A stretch of 64,000 nt of DNA from Rhizobium sp. 18065 (GCF_902706095.1 NZ_CACSJP010000002.1:554527-618526); one strand, 5' to 3'; shown: positions 27,326 through 37,695, numbered from the stretch's first letter. Numbers and translations are program-made. The notes: generated from the sequence alone by a model not told the origin.

Positions 27326-28222
27326 CTATCGTCCCTCGGCGCGGACAAAATCGACAAAGGCGCGAAGCGGCGCCGGCATGTATTTGCGGCTGTGGTAGTA
27401 GAGGAAGGGTCCGGAAAATGCTTCCTCCCATTCCGGCAGGACCTGCACCAGTTCACCCGATGCGAGCGCATCCCGCAAGAAGTCCTCGAACGTGAAAATC
27501 ATCCCCAGCCCCGCCTTGGCCGCGGCGATCTCCATGTCGATGGAATCGGCAATCATCCGTGCCACCGGAGCAACCGACACAGCTTCCTCTCCCCGTTCGA
27601 AGGCCCATGCCTGCATGCGTCCGCTGGAAAAGCGGTGCAGGATGGCCGGGTGATCGACAAGCTCGCTCGGATGCTGCGGCGCGCCGTGAAGCGCGATGTA
27701 GTCAGGCGACGCGGCACCGACATACCGTTGCCGGCGTGGTCCGATCGGAAGCGCAATCATGTCTTGCTGCAAGGACTCCTCGTAGCGGATGCCGGCATCG
27801 AATCCCTGTGCCAGCACATCGACCAGCGCATCGTTGCTCGTCACTTCCAGTACGATCTCCGGATAGAGCTTGAGGAACCGGCAGGCGATGTCCGGCAACA
27901 CGCAGCGCGCCACGATGCCTGGAACGTTCAACCGCAGCCGACCCGCCGGCCGGTCACGGACGCTGTTCAGCCCGTCGAGCGCCGCCTCGATCTCGCCCAG
28001 CATCGGGGCCAGCCGATCAAGAAGACGTTGCCCCGCATCGGTCAGGGTCACGCTGCGCGTCGTGCGATTGAGAAGCCGGACGCCGAGCCGGGCTTCCAGC
28101 CGTCGCATCGCTTCGCTCAGCGATGACGCCGAAACACCGCGCTGTTTGCCGGCCGCTCGAAAGCTGCGCAGCCTTGCAATCGCGGCGAAGGCATCGAGTT
28201 CGGCCAGCGGCAGATCACTCAT
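27326..28222 (-). CDS. LysR-family transcriptional regulator
   Basis: A 298-residue LysR-type regulator with winged helix FAAIARLRSFRAAGKQRGVSASSLSEAMRRLE and the NRTTRSVTLTDAGQRLL extension typical of the DhcR/PA-type subgroup. It is divergent from an aldo/keto reductase gene (120-base gap), which it probably regulates. ATG 28222 is used; the longer frame begins at a TTG without ribosome-binding site. The effector is unknown. Confidence 0.92.
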   Translation of the reverse strand: MSDLPLAELDAFAAIARLRSFRAAGKQRGVSASSLSEAMRRLEARLGVRLLNRTTRSVTLTDAGQRLLDRLAPMLGEIEAALDGLNSVRDRPAGRLRLNVPGIVARCVLPDIACRFLKLYPEIVLEVTSNDALVDVLAQGFDAGIRYEESLQQDMIALPIGPRRQRYVGAASPDYIALHGAPQHPSELVDHPAILHRFSSGRMQAWAFERGEEAVSVAPVARMIADSIDMEIAAAKAGLGMIFTFEDFLRDALASGELVQVLPEWEEAFSGPFLYYHSRKYMPAPLRAFVDFVRAEGR

Positions 28223-28341
28223 TGTTCTGATATCCAAACAACCCGTACGATAATGAACGGATTATCGCACAAGTGGCGCCGAGATAAAAGAACCCCAACA
28301 CCAGCCGCAACGCAGCGGCCGGCGAAGACGGGAGAATGAGA

Positions 28342-29337
28342 ATGCAGACGATGAAACTTGGAAAGACCGGCCCGGAAGCCTCGCGCTTTGGTCTGGGTTG
28401 CATGGGCATGTCCGGCATGTACGGCCCCTCGGACCGCAGCGAGAGCCTGGCGACCATCGACGCAGCACTCGAAGCCGGCGTGACGCTGCTCGACACCGGC
28501 GATTTCTACGGCATGGGCCACAACGAGATGCTGCTCGGCGAGGCACTGAAAGGCGGCAAGCGCGACAAGGCGCTGCTCAGCGTCAAGTTCGGCGCACAGC
28601 GTGATCCCGGCGGCAACTGGATCGGCTTCGATGGCCGGCCATCTGCCGTAAAGACTTCCCTCTCCTACACGCTCCAACGCCTCGGCACCGATTACATCGA
28701 CATCTACCGTCCAGCGCGCCTCGATCCAAACGTGCCGATCGAAGATACGATCGGCGCGGTGGCCGAGATGGTTAAGGCCGGCTATGTGCGCCATATCGGC
28801 CTTTCGGAAGTCGGCGCAGAGACCATCCGGCGCGCGGCAGCGGTCCATCCGATCGCCGACCTGCAGATCGAATATTCGCTCGTCTCGCGCACCCTCGAAG
28901 ACAAAATCCTGCCGGTCTGCCGCGAACTGGGCATTGCCATCACCGCCTATGGAGTCCTGTCGCGCGGCCTGATTTCCGGCCATTGGCGGCCAGCACAGGG
29001 CAATGTCGCTGGAGACTTCCGTTCCCACGGCCCCCGCTTCCAGGGTGATAACGAAGCCCGCAACCTGGCTCTGGCGGAAGCCTTGGGCAAGGTTGCCGCC
29101 GCGAAGGGCATGACCACGGCACAGGCCGCCATTGCCTGGGTCATGGCTCAGGGCGATGACATCATGCCGCTGATCGGCGCCCGCCGCCGCGACCGCCTCG
29201 CAGAGGCGCTCGGCTCTGCGGCCTTCACGCTCACGGCCGCGGACCTGGCCGACATCGAGGCGGCTGTCCCGAAAGGCTCTGCCGCTGGAAGCCGTTATGC
29301 CGAGGCGCAGATGGCCCATCTCGACAGCGAGAAGTAA
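28342..29337 (+). CDS. aldo/keto reductase lacking the usual catalytic His
   Basis: A 331-residue TIM-barrel NADPH-dependent oxidoreductase. Three tetrad residues are seen, LLDTGDFYG (Asp and Tyr) and LLSVKFG (Lys), and the cofactor site is MPLIGARRRDRLAEAL. In place of the usual Y-x-Q-H-R-V-D-P, this protein has IYRPARLDP, so the fourth catalytic residue (His) is Ala. I recall a subgroup with this PAR variant. Two ATGs are possible: 28336 touches the GGGAG ribosome-binding site, so 28342 is better. Divergent from a LysR regulator. Confidence 0.9.
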   Translation: MQTMKLGKTGPEASRFGLGCMGMSGMYGPSDRSESLATIDAALEAGVTLLDTGDFYGMGHNEMLLGEALKGGKRDKALLSVKFGAQRDPGGNWIGFDGRPSAVKTSLSYTLQRLGTDYIDIYRPARLDPNVPIEDTIGAVAEMVKAGYVRHIGLSEVGAETIRRAAAVHPIADLQIEYSLVSRTLEDKILPVCRELGIAITAYGVLSRGLISGHWRPAQGNVAGDFRSHGPRFQGDNEARNLALAEALGKVAAAKGMTTAQAAIAWVMAQGDDIMPLIGARRRDRLAEALGSAAFTLTAADLADIEAAVPKGSAAGSRYAEAQMAHLDSEK

Positions 29338-29492
29338 TCGACGAGGCAGAACGTTGCGGCCGGGCCCGGCAAAGACCGGATCCGGCCGTGATCGACGCAC
29401 CTTTCCTCGAGGAAAATCTGCCGCCCTCTTCCGTTTCCCCGGAGACAGCGTTTAGAGTAAGGAATGATTTCCTCTTCTAGGAACGGCATCTC

Positions 29493-29972
29493 ATGTTTGA
29501 ACTGATCTGGCGCGGCGTGATCATCGGTGCGGGCGCAACGGTATTGATGGACGTCTGGGCGATTGTCCTTTGGCGCGCATTTGGCCAGCCAAAAGCCAAT
29601 TGGGCGCCGGTCGGTCGGTGGTTCTGGCATCTGAAGAACGGCAAGGTCTTCCACGACAGCATTGCCAATGCCGAACCCTACGCGCATGAACTGGCATTGG
29701 GCTGGATCAGCCACTACGCCGTCGGCATCCTCTATGGCATCTTACTGGCGGTTCTGGTCGGGCCGGCCTGGTTTGCAAATCCCACCTTCCTGCCCGCCTG
29801 GATCCTCGGCATCGTCACGGTCGGCGCCGGCTGGTTTCTGCTGCAGCCGGGTCTCGGTATCGGCTGGGCCGCTTCGAAAACGCCCAATCCCACCAAGGTA
29901 CGCGCCCTCAATCTGGTGGCGCACACGGTATTTGCCGTCGGTCTCTGGGGTACCGCTCTGTTGATCGGTTGA
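29493..29972 (+). CDS. DUF2938 membrane protein
   Basis: A 159-residue inner-membrane protein with four hydrophobic segments (GVIIGAGATVLMDVWAIVLW, HYAVGILYGILLAVLVG, AWILGIVTVGAGWFLLQPGLG and the C-terminal VAHTVFAVGLWGTALLIG). Pattern and length match the DUF2938 family, whose function is unknown. It stands alone between an aldo/keto reductase and a terminator. Confidence 0.85.
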   Translation: MFELIWRGVIIGAGATVLMDVWAIVLWRAFGQPKANWAPVGRWFWHLKNGKVFHDSIANAEPYAHELALGWISHYAVGILYGILLAVLVGPAWFANPTFLPAWILGIVTVGAGWFLLQPGLGIGWAASKTPNPTKVRALNLVAHTVFAVGLWGTALLIG

Positions 29973-30000
29973 TCCCGCATATCGCAAATTCTTGAGAAGC

Positions 30001-30044
30001 AAAAAATCGGCGTTCAGGCCTGCAAGGCAAGCCTGAACGCCGAT
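30001..30044 (-). terminator. terminator of the metallopeptidase gene
   Basis: A 14-bp perfect stem, ATCGGCGTTCAGGC (30006-30019) with GCCTGAACGCCGAT (30031-30044), 11-base loop. On the minus strand it is followed by TTTTTT, ending the metallopeptidase transcript; it may also stop plus-strand readthrough. Confidence 0.85.
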
Positions 30045-30060
30045 CCTCAACTAAAAATAC

Positions 30061-30987
30061 TCAGATGTTTCCCGAAAACGTATCGCAGGAGCCGACGCTG
30101 CCGCTGTCGTATCCCCGCTTGAACCACTTCATCCGCTGTGCCGATGTGCCGTGGTTGAAGGCATCGGGCACGACATAACCCTGGCTGCGCTTCTGCAGCG
30201 TGTCGTCGCCGATCTGCTGGGCGGCATTCAGAGCCTCTTCCAGGTCTCCGGTCGACAGGATACCTTCCTTGTCGGCGCTCTTCGCCCAGATCCCGGCATA
30301 ACAATCCGCCTGCAACTCGACGCGCACCGACATCTGGTTGGCCTCTCGCTCGCCCATCGCCTGACGCTGGCGATTGAACTCCGGCAACACCCCGGTGAGG
30401 TTCTGCACATGATGGCCAACCTCATGCGCAATCACATAGGCCTGGGCAAAGTCGCCGGCCGCATCAAACTGTTGCTCAAGTTGACGGAAGAAAGCCGTGT
30501 CGAGATACACCTTCTTGTCGCCGGGGCAATAAAACGGCCCGGTCGCAGACGATGCCTGACCGCAGGGCGAAGTCGTTCCACCGTCGAACAACACCATCGT
30601 CGGCCTCTGATAGGTCTCGCCGGACGCCTTGAAGATGCCGTCCCAGGTGGTCTCGGTTTCTGCAAGAACGGTGCGGACAAAGGCGGTCATTTCGTCGTTC
30701 GCTGGCCCTGACGGCGCTTCACCGACCTGTTGTTCGTAACCCGAGCCAGAGCCGGACACATTGCCCTCGCCCAGAACCTGCAGCATGTCGATGCCCATCG
30801 CCTTCAGGATGAAATAGACCACCACGAGGAAGATGATCATGCCGAAGCTCAGACCGCCTCCGCGCCTGCCGCCCATAGGGATCTGGATTCCGGAGCGGCC
30901 GAACGGGTTGCGCCCCATGCCGCCGCCGGAGGAACTGCCGCGGCGATCCTCGATATTGTCCGATTGACGTCGGCCCTTCCATTCCAT
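30061..30987 (-). CDS. YpfJ-family neutral zinc metallopeptidase
   Basis: A 308-residue putative zinc metallopeptidase. The catalytic zinc motif is VIAHEVGHHVQNLTG (HExxH), with the downstream NQMSVRVELQADCYAG helix giving the third ligand. An N-terminal basic/Gly-rich region precedes one membrane segment (LSFGMIIFLVVVYFILKAMG), so the catalytic part is periplasmic. Four Cys around PCGQASSATGPFYCPG suggest a disulfide. Substrates are not known. Confidence 0.92.
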   Translation of the reverse strand: MEWKGRRQSDNIEDRRGSSSGGGMGRNPFGRSGIQIPMGGRRGGGLSFGMIIFLVVVYFILKAMGIDMLQVLGEGNVSGSGSGYEQQVGEAPSGPANDEMTAFVRTVLAETETTWDGIFKASGETYQRPTMVLFDGGTTSPCGQASSATGPFYCPGDKKVYLDTAFFRQLEQQFDAAGDFAQAYVIAHEVGHHVQNLTGVLPEFNRQRQAMGEREANQMSVRVELQADCYAGIWAKSADKEGILSTGDLEEALNAAQQIGDDTLQKRSQGYVVPDAFNHGTSAQRMKWFKRGYDSGSVGSCDTFSGNI

Positions 30988-31062
30988 GCTGTCTCCTCCG
31001 AGGCTTCAATTCGCCTGCTCAACGTCACATTAGGATAAAGCGTTCCATCACGCCATTGCGGT

Positions 31063-31731
31063 TTAGCTTTTCGCGTAGCGATATTCGCCGCCGCGCTGCA
31101 GGGCATGCTGATAGGCCGGCCGGGCCCGGATCGCTTCCATCCATCGTCTCAGCACGGCTGTATCCTGATCGCGCCCGATCGCCGACATTGCTCCTTCGAC
31201 CGGAAAGCTCATCGCGATATCGGCCACTGAAAACCTGTCGCCGGCAAACCAGCCATCCCGTTCAAGCTCTGTTCTCCACAAGGCCAGATGATCGGCAAAC
31301 TGCGGATCGATCAGCTTGCGGCGCACCCCCTCCGAAATCATCCGCGCCACCGGCCTGATAAAGAATGGGACCTGGCCCGGAATGCGGGCGAAGACCAGTT
31401 TCATCACCAGAAGCGGCATGGCTGAGCCTTCGGCATAGTGCATCCAGTAGCGATAGCGTAACCGCTCCTCCGTCCCCGCGGGCGGAACCAGCGTCTTCCC
31501 GTCATAGGTCTCGATCAGGTAGTCCATGATCGCACCGCTCTCGGCGATCACTCTGCCATTGTCCTCGATTACCGGTGACTTTCCGAGCGGGTGGACCGCT
31601 TTCAGGCTCGCCGGCGCCAGATAGTCGGATGTGCGCTTGTAGGTCTTCACATCATATGCGAGGCCCAGTTCCTCTAGCAGCCAGAGAATGCGATGCGCGC
31701 GGGAATTGTCGAGATAGTGAACGGTGATCAT
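31063..31731 (-). CDS. glutathione S-transferase
   Basis: A 222-residue GST. The thioredoxin-like N-terminal domain has VHYLDNSRAHRILWLLEELG with the catalytic Ser, the cis-Pro region HPLGKSPVIEDNG and the glutathione-binding ESGAIMDYL; a helical C-terminal domain contains FSVADIAMSFPVE. It conjugates or reduces electrophiles with glutathione. The frame's first codon is TTG; the adjacent ATG 31731 with GGAAG upstream is the likelier start. Confidence 0.93.
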   Translation of the reverse strand: MITVHYLDNSRAHRILWLLEELGLAYDVKTYKRTSDYLAPASLKAVHPLGKSPVIEDNGRVIAESGAIMDYLIETYDGKTLVPPAGTEERLRYRYWMHYAEGSAMPLLVMKLVFARIPGQVPFFIRPVARMISEGVRRKLIDPQFADHLALWRTELERDGWFAGDRFSVADIAMSFPVEGAMSAIGRDQDTAVLRRWMEAIRARPAYQHALQRGGEYRYAKS

Positions 31732-31893
31732 CAATGGCTTCCGGTTTCATCTGCCTGACTATCTAGCGCCGACGGCAACAAGGTCGAGCATAATTCGGCA
31801 CAGAGACAACCGGCGCCAATGCCGGCTGGCCCGCAAGCCATGCCCATGCCACTATCGCGTCGACAGACTGCATCACTTTGGGAGGAGTGACCT

Positions 31894-32967
31894 ATGAAAG
31901 CCATGCGACTGGAGGCCGTCGGCCAATTGTTCGTGCGCGAGATCGACAGGCCGGACCCCGGGCTGGAAGACCTTCTGGTCCGTGTCGAGGCCTGCGGCGT
32001 CTGCGGCACGGATCGGCATCTCTTCCATGGCGAATTTCCCTCCACCCCGCCCGTGACGCTCGGCCACGAGTTCAGCGGCATCGTCGAGGCCATGGGCACG
32101 GCCGTGACCGGATTTTCCGTCGGAGATCGCATCACGGGCGATCCCAACATCGCCTGCGGCCGCTGCCCACAATGCACCGCCGGTCGCATCAATCTCTGCC
32201 GCAATCTGCAGGCCATCGGCATCCACCGGGACGGCGGCTTTGCCGACTATGTTCTGGTTCCGCAAAAGCAGGCGTTTCTCCTGCCGCCCGGCCTCGACCC
32301 GCTGCACGGCGCCTTCTGCGAGCCGCTCGCCTGCTGCCTGCACGGCATCGACATCGCCGGGATCAAAGCCGGCGCATCCGTCGTCGTGCTCGGCGGCGGC
32401 GTGATCGGCCTGCTGACGGTGCAACTGGCGAAACTCGCCGGCGCAACCACGGTGATCCTTTCCACCCGTCAGGCGTCGCGTCGCGCACTCGCCGAGGACA
32501 TAGGCGCCACGGCAAGCGTCGACCCGACAGCGGGCGACATCATCGACCAGATCGCCGGGCCGGATGGCCTGGTGCCCGGCGGTGTCGACGTGGTGATCGA
32601 ATGCGCTGGCGTTGCGCAGACCGTGCAACAATCCTTCAGACTGGCCAAGTCCGGCGGCACGGTCGTTATCCTCGGGGTGATGCCGCAGGGTGCAAAGGTC
32701 GAGATAGAGCCCTTCGACATCCTGTTTCGCGAGTTGCGCGTCCTCGGCTCTTTCATCAATCCCTTCGTCCATCGCCGCGCCGCCGATCTGGTCGCATCCG
32801 GCGCAATCGAGATCGACAAACTGATCTCACGGAAGATCTCGCTCGAAGAGGCCGCCCACGTCGTCACCCATCCGCCGGCACCGGGCGAGGTCAAGGTGCT
32901 TGTTGTGCCGGGGATTGGTCCGCAGTTAGCGGCGGTCAGACGGAAGGCGTGGGCGTCTTCGGAGTAA
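31894..32967 (+). CDS. zinc-dependent alcohol/sugar dehydrogenase (MDR family)
   Basis: A 357-residue medium-chain dehydrogenase of the sorbitol/threonine-dehydrogenase type. The catalytic zinc site is CGVCGTDRHLFHGE and GHEFSGIV, the structural zinc site CGRCPQCTAGRINLC, and the NAD-binding VVVLGGGVIGLLTVQLA. It oxidises a polyol or secondary alcohol with NAD(P). GGAGGAG 6 bases upstream fixes the start. Its 3' end overlaps the convergent 2H phosphoesterase gene by 32 bases. Substrate unknown. Confidence 0.92.
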   Translation: MKAMRLEAVGQLFVREIDRPDPGLEDLLVRVEACGVCGTDRHLFHGEFPSTPPVTLGHEFSGIVEAMGTAVTGFSVGDRITGDPNIACGRCPQCTAGRINLCRNLQAIGIHRDGGFADYVLVPQKQAFLLPPGLDPLHGAFCEPLACCLHGIDIAGIKAGASVVVLGGGVIGLLTVQLAKLAGATTVILSTRQASRRALAEDIGATASVDPTAGDIIDQIAGPDGLVPGGVDVVIECAGVAQTVQQSFRLAKSGGTVVILGVMPQGAKVEIEPFDILFRELRVLGSFINPFVHRRAADLVASGAIEIDKLISRKISLEEAAHVVTHPPAPGEVKVLVVPGIGPQLAAVRRKAWASSE

Positions 32968-33673
32968 ATACAAGCAGTTCCTCGAAATGGTTCATGTCCT
33001 CGAAACTGCAGAAAGCCGGCGGATTGAGTTCGAGGACCGGCACGTGATCGGCTATCTCGAGGACAATGTCCTCAAGGAAAGGCTGCCAGCGCAGGATTGC
33101 TTGATCGTCGAACCGCTCCATCAGATAGGCAAAGGTGATATGAAACGTGTAGGTCTCGTGATCCGGGTGGCGATAACCAAGCAGGCCTGCGAGACGATTG
33201 CGCCACGCTTTCAACGCGAGCCTATCTTCGCCCGTTACACCATCCAGCGTCAGTCCGATCGGCGTCGCCTTGATCACCTCGACCTCGAACGGGCCGCAAG
33301 GCTCGAACCCGACCAGGCGATCGAGGAAGATCGCGGTCATGTCCTCGATCGGCGTATGCAACGGCACATCGTCCGGCCAGAACGGCAGGCTGCGGCGATG
33401 TTCGATGATGCCCTGGAAGAGCGTCATGTGCAGGCTCGATGACGGCGTAAACGCCAGTTTCCTGGCTTCCGGCATGCCGAGATAACGGTCGCGGGCGGCA
33501 ACAATTGCGGCTTCGGTTTCGGAGCCGATAGGAAGATGGCACACCACCGTATTGCCAGGCTCTGGCAAAAATCTGCCTGCCGCATTGTATCGCGTGCCGA
33601 GATGCGGGATCGGGCTAGACGTATGAAATTCTGAAAAGGCATGGAGGTGCGGAGCAAGTTTTTCGATCGACAT
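32936..33673 (-). CDS. DUF1868 / 2H phosphoesterase-like protein
   Basis: A 245-residue protein with the two H-x-T motifs of the 2H phosphoesterase superfamily, SSSLHMTLFQG (about 83) and YTFHITFAYL (about 180), as in DUF1868 proteins and LigT-like cyclic phosphodiesterases. It would hydrolyse a 2',3'-cyclic or similar phosphodiester. The end overlaps the alcohol dehydrogenase gene on the other strand. Confidence 0.85.
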   Translation of the reverse strand: MSIEKLAPHLHAFSEFHTSSPIPHLGTRYNAAGRFLPEPGNTVVCHLPIGSETEAAIVAARDRYLGMPEARKLAFTPSSSLHMTLFQGIIEHRRSLPFWPDDVPLHTPIEDMTAIFLDRLVGFEPCGPFEVEVIKATPIGLTLDGVTGEDRLALKAWRNRLAGLLGYRHPDHETYTFHITFAYLMERFDDQAILRWQPFLEDIVLEIADHVPVLELNPPAFCSFEDMNHFEELLVFTPKTPTPSV

Positions 33674-33830
33674 GATGACATCCTACAGAAAAGGAAACTT
33701 CCCCTATCTCCGGGCCACGAAACCTATGTGACAGTCCACCGTTGTAAGACCGAACCGCAGGCGAAAATAGCGCTCCCCAATTTTCCTGCGAAGCCTGCAT
33801 TTATGGGGTTCCGCTCGGCAAAAACTTTCC

Positions 33831-33905
33831 CTATAAGCCGCTTCTAGCCTGAAAAGACCATCTATCTGCGCCCGGCCGGTGACCTGATCACCTTGGCCGG
33901 TTTTT
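33831..33905 (+). promoter_or_regulatory. carB promoter region and leader terminator
   Basis: CTATAA (33831-33836) is a good rhizobial -10, with a weak -35. Downstream in the leader a strong terminator forms: CCGGCC (33872-33877) plus GGTGA (33878-33882) pair with TCACC (33888-33892) and GGCCGG (33895-33900), then TTTTT (33901-33905), 27 bases before the carB ATG. No plus-strand gene ends within 900 bases, so it is probably a regulatory attenuator. Confidence 0.6.
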
Positions 33906-33932
33906 CGCGCAGGTCACAGAACGGATAGAGCC

Positions 33933-36900
33933 ATGCCCAAGCGCCAAGATATCAAGTCCATCCTCATCATCGGCGCGGGGCCGATTGTCATTGGCCAGGC
34001 ATGCGAATTCGACTATTCCGGCACGCAGGCCGTCAAGGCGCTGAAGGAAGAGGGTTACCGGGTTATCCTGGTCAACTCCAATCCGGCGACCATCATGACC
34101 GATCCGGGCCTGGCTGATGCCACCTATGTCGAGCCGATCACGCCGGAAGTCGTCGCCAAGATCATCGCCAAGGAGCGGCCTGACGCGCTGCTGCCGACCA
34201 TGGGCGGCCAGACGGCACTGAATACAGCGCTCTCGCTGAAGCGCATGGGCGTGCTCGACCGCTACAATGTCGAGATGATCGGCGCCAAGCCCGCTGCCAT
34301 CGACATGGCCGAAGACCGCGCCCTTTTCCGTGAAGCCATGACCCGCATCGGCCTCGAAACTCCGAAGTCGATGCTGGCCAATGCCACCGAAATCAAGGAC
34401 GCCGATCGCAAGACCCATGAAGCGGCCCGCGCCGAACTCAAGGCAAAGCTTTCCGGCGCGGACCTCGACAAGGCGCTCGACGAACTGGAAAACCAGTGGA
34501 ATCTCGGCGAGACAGACCGCAAGCAGCGCTACATGAGCCATGCCATGGCGATTGCCGCCCAGGCGCTGGACGTCGTCGGCCTGCCCGCCATTATCCGCCC
34601 GTCGTTTACCATGGGCGGCACCGGCGGCGGCATTGCCTACAACCGCTCTGAATTCTACGAGATCATCAATTCCGGTCTCGACGCCTCCCCGACCACCGAA
34701 GTCCTGATCGAGGAATCGGTTCTCGGCTGGAAGGAATATGAAATGGAAGTCGTCCGCGACAAGGCGGACAACTGCATCATCATCTGCTCGATCGAAAACA
34801 TCGACCCGATGGGCGTGCACACCGGCGACTCGATCACGGTTGCACCGGCTTTGACGCTGACCGACAAGGAATACCAGATCATGCGCAACGCCTCGATCGC
34901 GGTTCTCCGCGAGATCGGCGTTGAGACCGGCGGCTCGAACGTGCAGTTCGCCGTCAACCCGGCCGATGGTCGCCTGGTCGTCATCGAAATGAACCCGCGT
35001 GTCTCGCGCTCTTCGGCATTGGCATCGAAGGCAACCGGCTTCCCGATCGCCAAGGTCGCGGCTAAGCTCGCCGTCGGTTACACGCTCGACGAACTCGATA
35101 ACGACATCACCGGCGGCGCAACACCTGCCTCGTTCGAACCGTCGATCGACTACGTCGTCACCAAGATCCCGCGTTTCGCCTTCGAAAAGTTCCCGGGCGC
35201 CTCGCCGGTCCTGACCACCGCGATGAAGTCGGTCGGTGAGGTCATGGCGATCGGCCGCACATTCGCGGAATCGCTGCAGAAGGCGCTGCGCGGCATGGAA
35301 ACCGGCCTGACCGGTCTCGACGAGATCGAGATCCCCGGCGTCGAAGGCAATGGCACCAGCGGCGACGACAAGAACGCCATCCGCGCTGCCATCGGCACGC
35401 CGACGCCGGACCGCCTGCGCATGGTCGCCCAGGCGCTTCGTTTCGGCATGACCGAAAAGGAAGTGCATGACGGGTCCAAGATCGATCCCTGGTTCATCGC
35501 CCAGTTCAAGGCGATCGTCGACATGGAAGCCCGCGTCCGCGAACATGGCCTGCCGACAGACGCCGAGAACCTGCGCACGCTGAAGTCGATGGGCTTCTCC
35601 GACGCCCGTCTCGCCAGCCTCTCGGCCAAGCGCCCGAAGGAAGTCGCCGAACTGCGCAACGCGTTGAACGTCCGCCCGGTCTTCAAGCGCATCGACACCT
35701 GCGCTGCCGAATTCGCCTCGCCGACCGCCTATATGTACTCGACCTACGAGACGCCTTTCGTCGGCGAACTGCGCTCGGAAGCGGAAGTGTCCGACCGCAA
35801 GAAGGTCGTCATCCTCGGCGGCGGCCCGAACCGTATCGGCCAGGGCATCGAGTTCGACTATTGCTGCTGCCACGCTGCCTTCGCCCTGAAGGATGCCGGC
35901 TTTGAAGCGATCATGATCAACTGCAACCCGGAAACCGTATCGACCGACTACGACACCTCCGATCGCCTCTATTTCGAGCCGCTGACGGCCGAAGACGTGA
36001 TCGAGATCCTGCGCGCCGAGCAGGAAAAGGGCGAAGTCGTCGGCGTCATCGTCCAGTTCGGCGGCCAGACCCCGCTGAAGCTCGCCGAAGCGCTGGAAAA
36101 GAACGGCATCCCGATCCTCGGCACCGCGCCCGACATGATCGACCTTGCCGAAGACCGCGACCGCTTCCAGAAGCTTTTGATGAAGCTCGACCTCAATCAG
36201 CCGAACAATGGCATTGCCTATTCGGTAGAGCAGGCTCGTCTGGTCGCAACCGAGATCGGCTTCCCGCTGGTCGTGCGCCCATCTTACGTGCTCGGCGGCC
36301 GCGCCATGCAGATCATCCACAATGAGAGCATGCTGCAGAGCTATCTGCTCGACACGGTTCCGGGCCTCGTTCCGGAAGACATCAAGCAGCGTTATCCGAA
36401 CGACAAGACCGGCCAGATCAACACGCTGCTCGGCAAGAACCCGCTTCTGTTCGACAGCTACCTGACCAATGCCATCGAAGTCGATGTCGATGCGCTCTGC
36501 GACGGCGAGAACGTCTTCGTCTCGGGCATCATGGAGCATATCGAGGAAGCCGGCATCCATTCGGGCGACAGCGCCTGCTCGCTGCCGTCGCGCTCGTTGT
36601 CCAAGGAAACCCTCGACGAACTGGAACGCCAGACGGCCGCCATGGCCAAGGCGCTCAATGTCGGCGGCCTGATGAACGTCCAGTACGCCATCAAGGACGA
36701 CGTGATCTACGTGCTCGAAGTGAACCCCCGCGCCTCGCGCACCGTGCCCTTCGTGGCGAAAACCATCGGCGCCCCGATCGCCAAGATCGCCGCCCGCATC
36801 ATGACCGGCGAAAAGCTCGACGTGGCGATTGCCGCCTATGGCGAAAAGCCCGATCCGCGCAACCTCAAGCATATCGCCGTCAAGGAAGCTGTCTTCCCCT

Positions 36901-37427
36901 TCGCCCGTTTCCCCGGCGTTGATACGTTGCTTGGGCCAGAAATGCGCTCGACCGGCGAAGTCATCGGCCTAGACACCGATTTCGCGCTCGCCTTCGCCAA
37001 GAGCCAGCTCGGCGCCAGCGTCGAACTGCCGCGCGACGGAACCGTCTTCGTGTCCGTGCGCGACGAGGACAAGGCCCGAGTTCTGCCCGCCATCATGATC
37101 CTCACCCAGATTGGCTTCAAGGTCATGGCCACCGGCGGCACCCAGCGCTTCCTCGCCGAAAACGACATCCCGGCGATCAAGATCAACAAGGTGCTTGAGG
37201 GCCGTCCACACATCGAGGATGCCATCCGCAACCGCCAGGTCCAGCTGGTCATCAACACGACCGATGGCAACAAGGCGATCTCGGATTCGAAGTCGTTGCG
37301 CCGGGCTGCCCTGATGCAGAAGGTGCCCTACTACACGACAATGGCTGGAGCGCTCGCTGCCGCCGAAGCGATCCGGGCCTTGAAGAAGGGCCAACTGGAA
37401 GTACGTCCGCTGCAGAGCTATTTCTGA
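33933..37427 (+). CDS. carB: carbamoyl-phosphate synthase large subunit
   Basis: A 1164-residue enzyme that makes carbamoyl phosphate from bicarbonate, ammonia (from CarA) and two ATP. It has two ATP-grasp halves, each starting with a [15 protein letters not shown] or [15 protein letters not shown] motif (about residues 13 and 630), an oligomerisation domain between them, and a C-terminal allosteric MGS-like domain ([21 protein letters not shown], about 1052). The product feeds pyrimidine and arginine synthesis. The gene is separate from carA and preceded by a leader terminator. Confidence 0.98.
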   Translation: MPKRQDIKSILIIGAGPIVIGQACEFDYSGTQAVKALKEEGYRVILVNSNPATIMTDPGLADATYVEPITPEVVAKIIAKERPDALLPTMGGQTALNTALSLKRMGVLDRYNVEMIGAKPAAIDMAEDRALFREAMTRIGLETPKSMLANATEIKDADRKTHEAARAELKAKLSGADLDKALDELENQWNLGETDRKQRYMSHAMAIAAQALDVVGLPAIIRPSFTMGGTGGGIAYNRSEFYEIINSGLDASPTTEVLIEESVLGWKEYEMEVVRDKADNCIIICSIENIDPMGVHTGDSITVAPALTLTDKEYQIMRNASIAVLREIGVETGGSNVQFAVNPADGRLVVIEMNPRVSRSSALASKATGFPIAKVAAKLAVGYTLDELDNDITGGATPASFEPSIDYVVTKIPRFAFEKFPGASPVLTTAMKSVGEVMAIGRTFAESLQKALRGMETGLTGLDEIEIPGVEGNGTSGDDKNAIRAAIGTPTPDRLRMVAQALRFGMTEKEVHDGSKIDPWFIAQFKAIVDMEARVREHGLPTDAENLRTLKSMGFSDARLASLSAKRPKEVAELRNALNVRPVFKRIDTCAAEFASPTAYMYSTYETPFVGELRSEAEVSDRKKVVILGGGPNRIGQGIEFDYCCCHAAFALKDAGFEAIMINCNPETVSTDYDTSDRLYFEPLTAEDVIEILRAEQEKGEVVGVIVQFGGQTPLKLAEALEKNGIPILGTAPDMIDLAEDRDRFQKLLMKLDLNQPNNGIAYSVEQARLVATEIGFPLVVRPSYVLGGRAMQIIHNESMLQSYLLDTVPGLVPEDIKQRYPNDKTGQINTLLGKNPLLFDSYLTNAIEVDVDALCDGENVFVSGIMEHIEEAGIHSGDSACSLPSRSLSKETLDELERQTAAMAKALNVGGLMNVQYAIKDDVIYVLEVNPRASRTVPFVAKTIGAPIAKIAARIMTGEKLDVAIAAYGEKPDPRNLKHIAVKEAVFPFARFPGVDTLLGPEMRSTGEVIGLDTDFALAFAKSQLGASVELPRDGTVFVSVRDEDKARVLPAIMILTQIGFKVMATGGTQRFLAENDIPAIKINKVLEGRPHIEDAIRNRQVQLVINTTDGNKAISDSKSLRRAALMQKVPYYTTMAGALAAAEAIRALKKGQLEVRPLQSYF

Positions 37428-37437
37428 GCGAGCGCCC

Positions 37438-37695
37438 ATGTCGAAACCGCTCCATTTCACCAGCCATGCGCAGACGGTGATCTCGGAGCGGCAACTCGAC
37501 AGGCAATGGATAGAACGGACGGTCCGTGACCCCGATTGGCAGGAAACAGACCCTTCAGGTCTTCCGACCGAAAGAAGATATCGCAGCATCCCGGAATGCG
37601 GAGACAGGATATTGCGGGTAATCTGCTTGGAAACGGAAGAAGAAATCCGTATCATCACGGCGTTCCTCGATCGAAAAGCACGGATGCCGCAATGA
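37438..37695 (+). CDS. DUF4258 protein, likely toxin of a TA pair
   Basis: An 85-residue protein of the DUF4258 type (small RelE/BrnT-like fold): FTSHAQTVISERQLDRQWIERTVRDPDW followed by DRILRVICLETEEEIRIITAFLDR. It starts 11 bases after carB and overlaps the next small gene by an ATGA. Proteins of this family next to DUF2283 partners look like toxin-antitoxin modules; toxicity here is an inference. Confidence 0.8.
   Translation: MSKPLHFTSHAQTVISERQLDRQWIERTVRDPDWQETDPSGLPTERRYRSIPECGDRILRVICLETEEEIRIITAFLDRKARMPQ

Noticed and set aside
29346..29388. GC-rich palindrome after the aldo/keto reductase
   Set aside because: A stem is possible, but there is no T run and its pairing is ambiguous.
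33803..33847. 14-codon frame upstream of carB as a leader peptide
   Set aside because: It has two Arg codons but no ribosome-binding site, and it overlaps the presumed -10 element, so it is probably not transcribed.
33888..36872. 994-residue open frame antisense to carB
   Set aside because: It mirrors carB codons exactly, is rich in His/Asp/Arg/Val with no domain, and the carB frame is unmistakable; high-GC codon bias keeps the opposite frame open.
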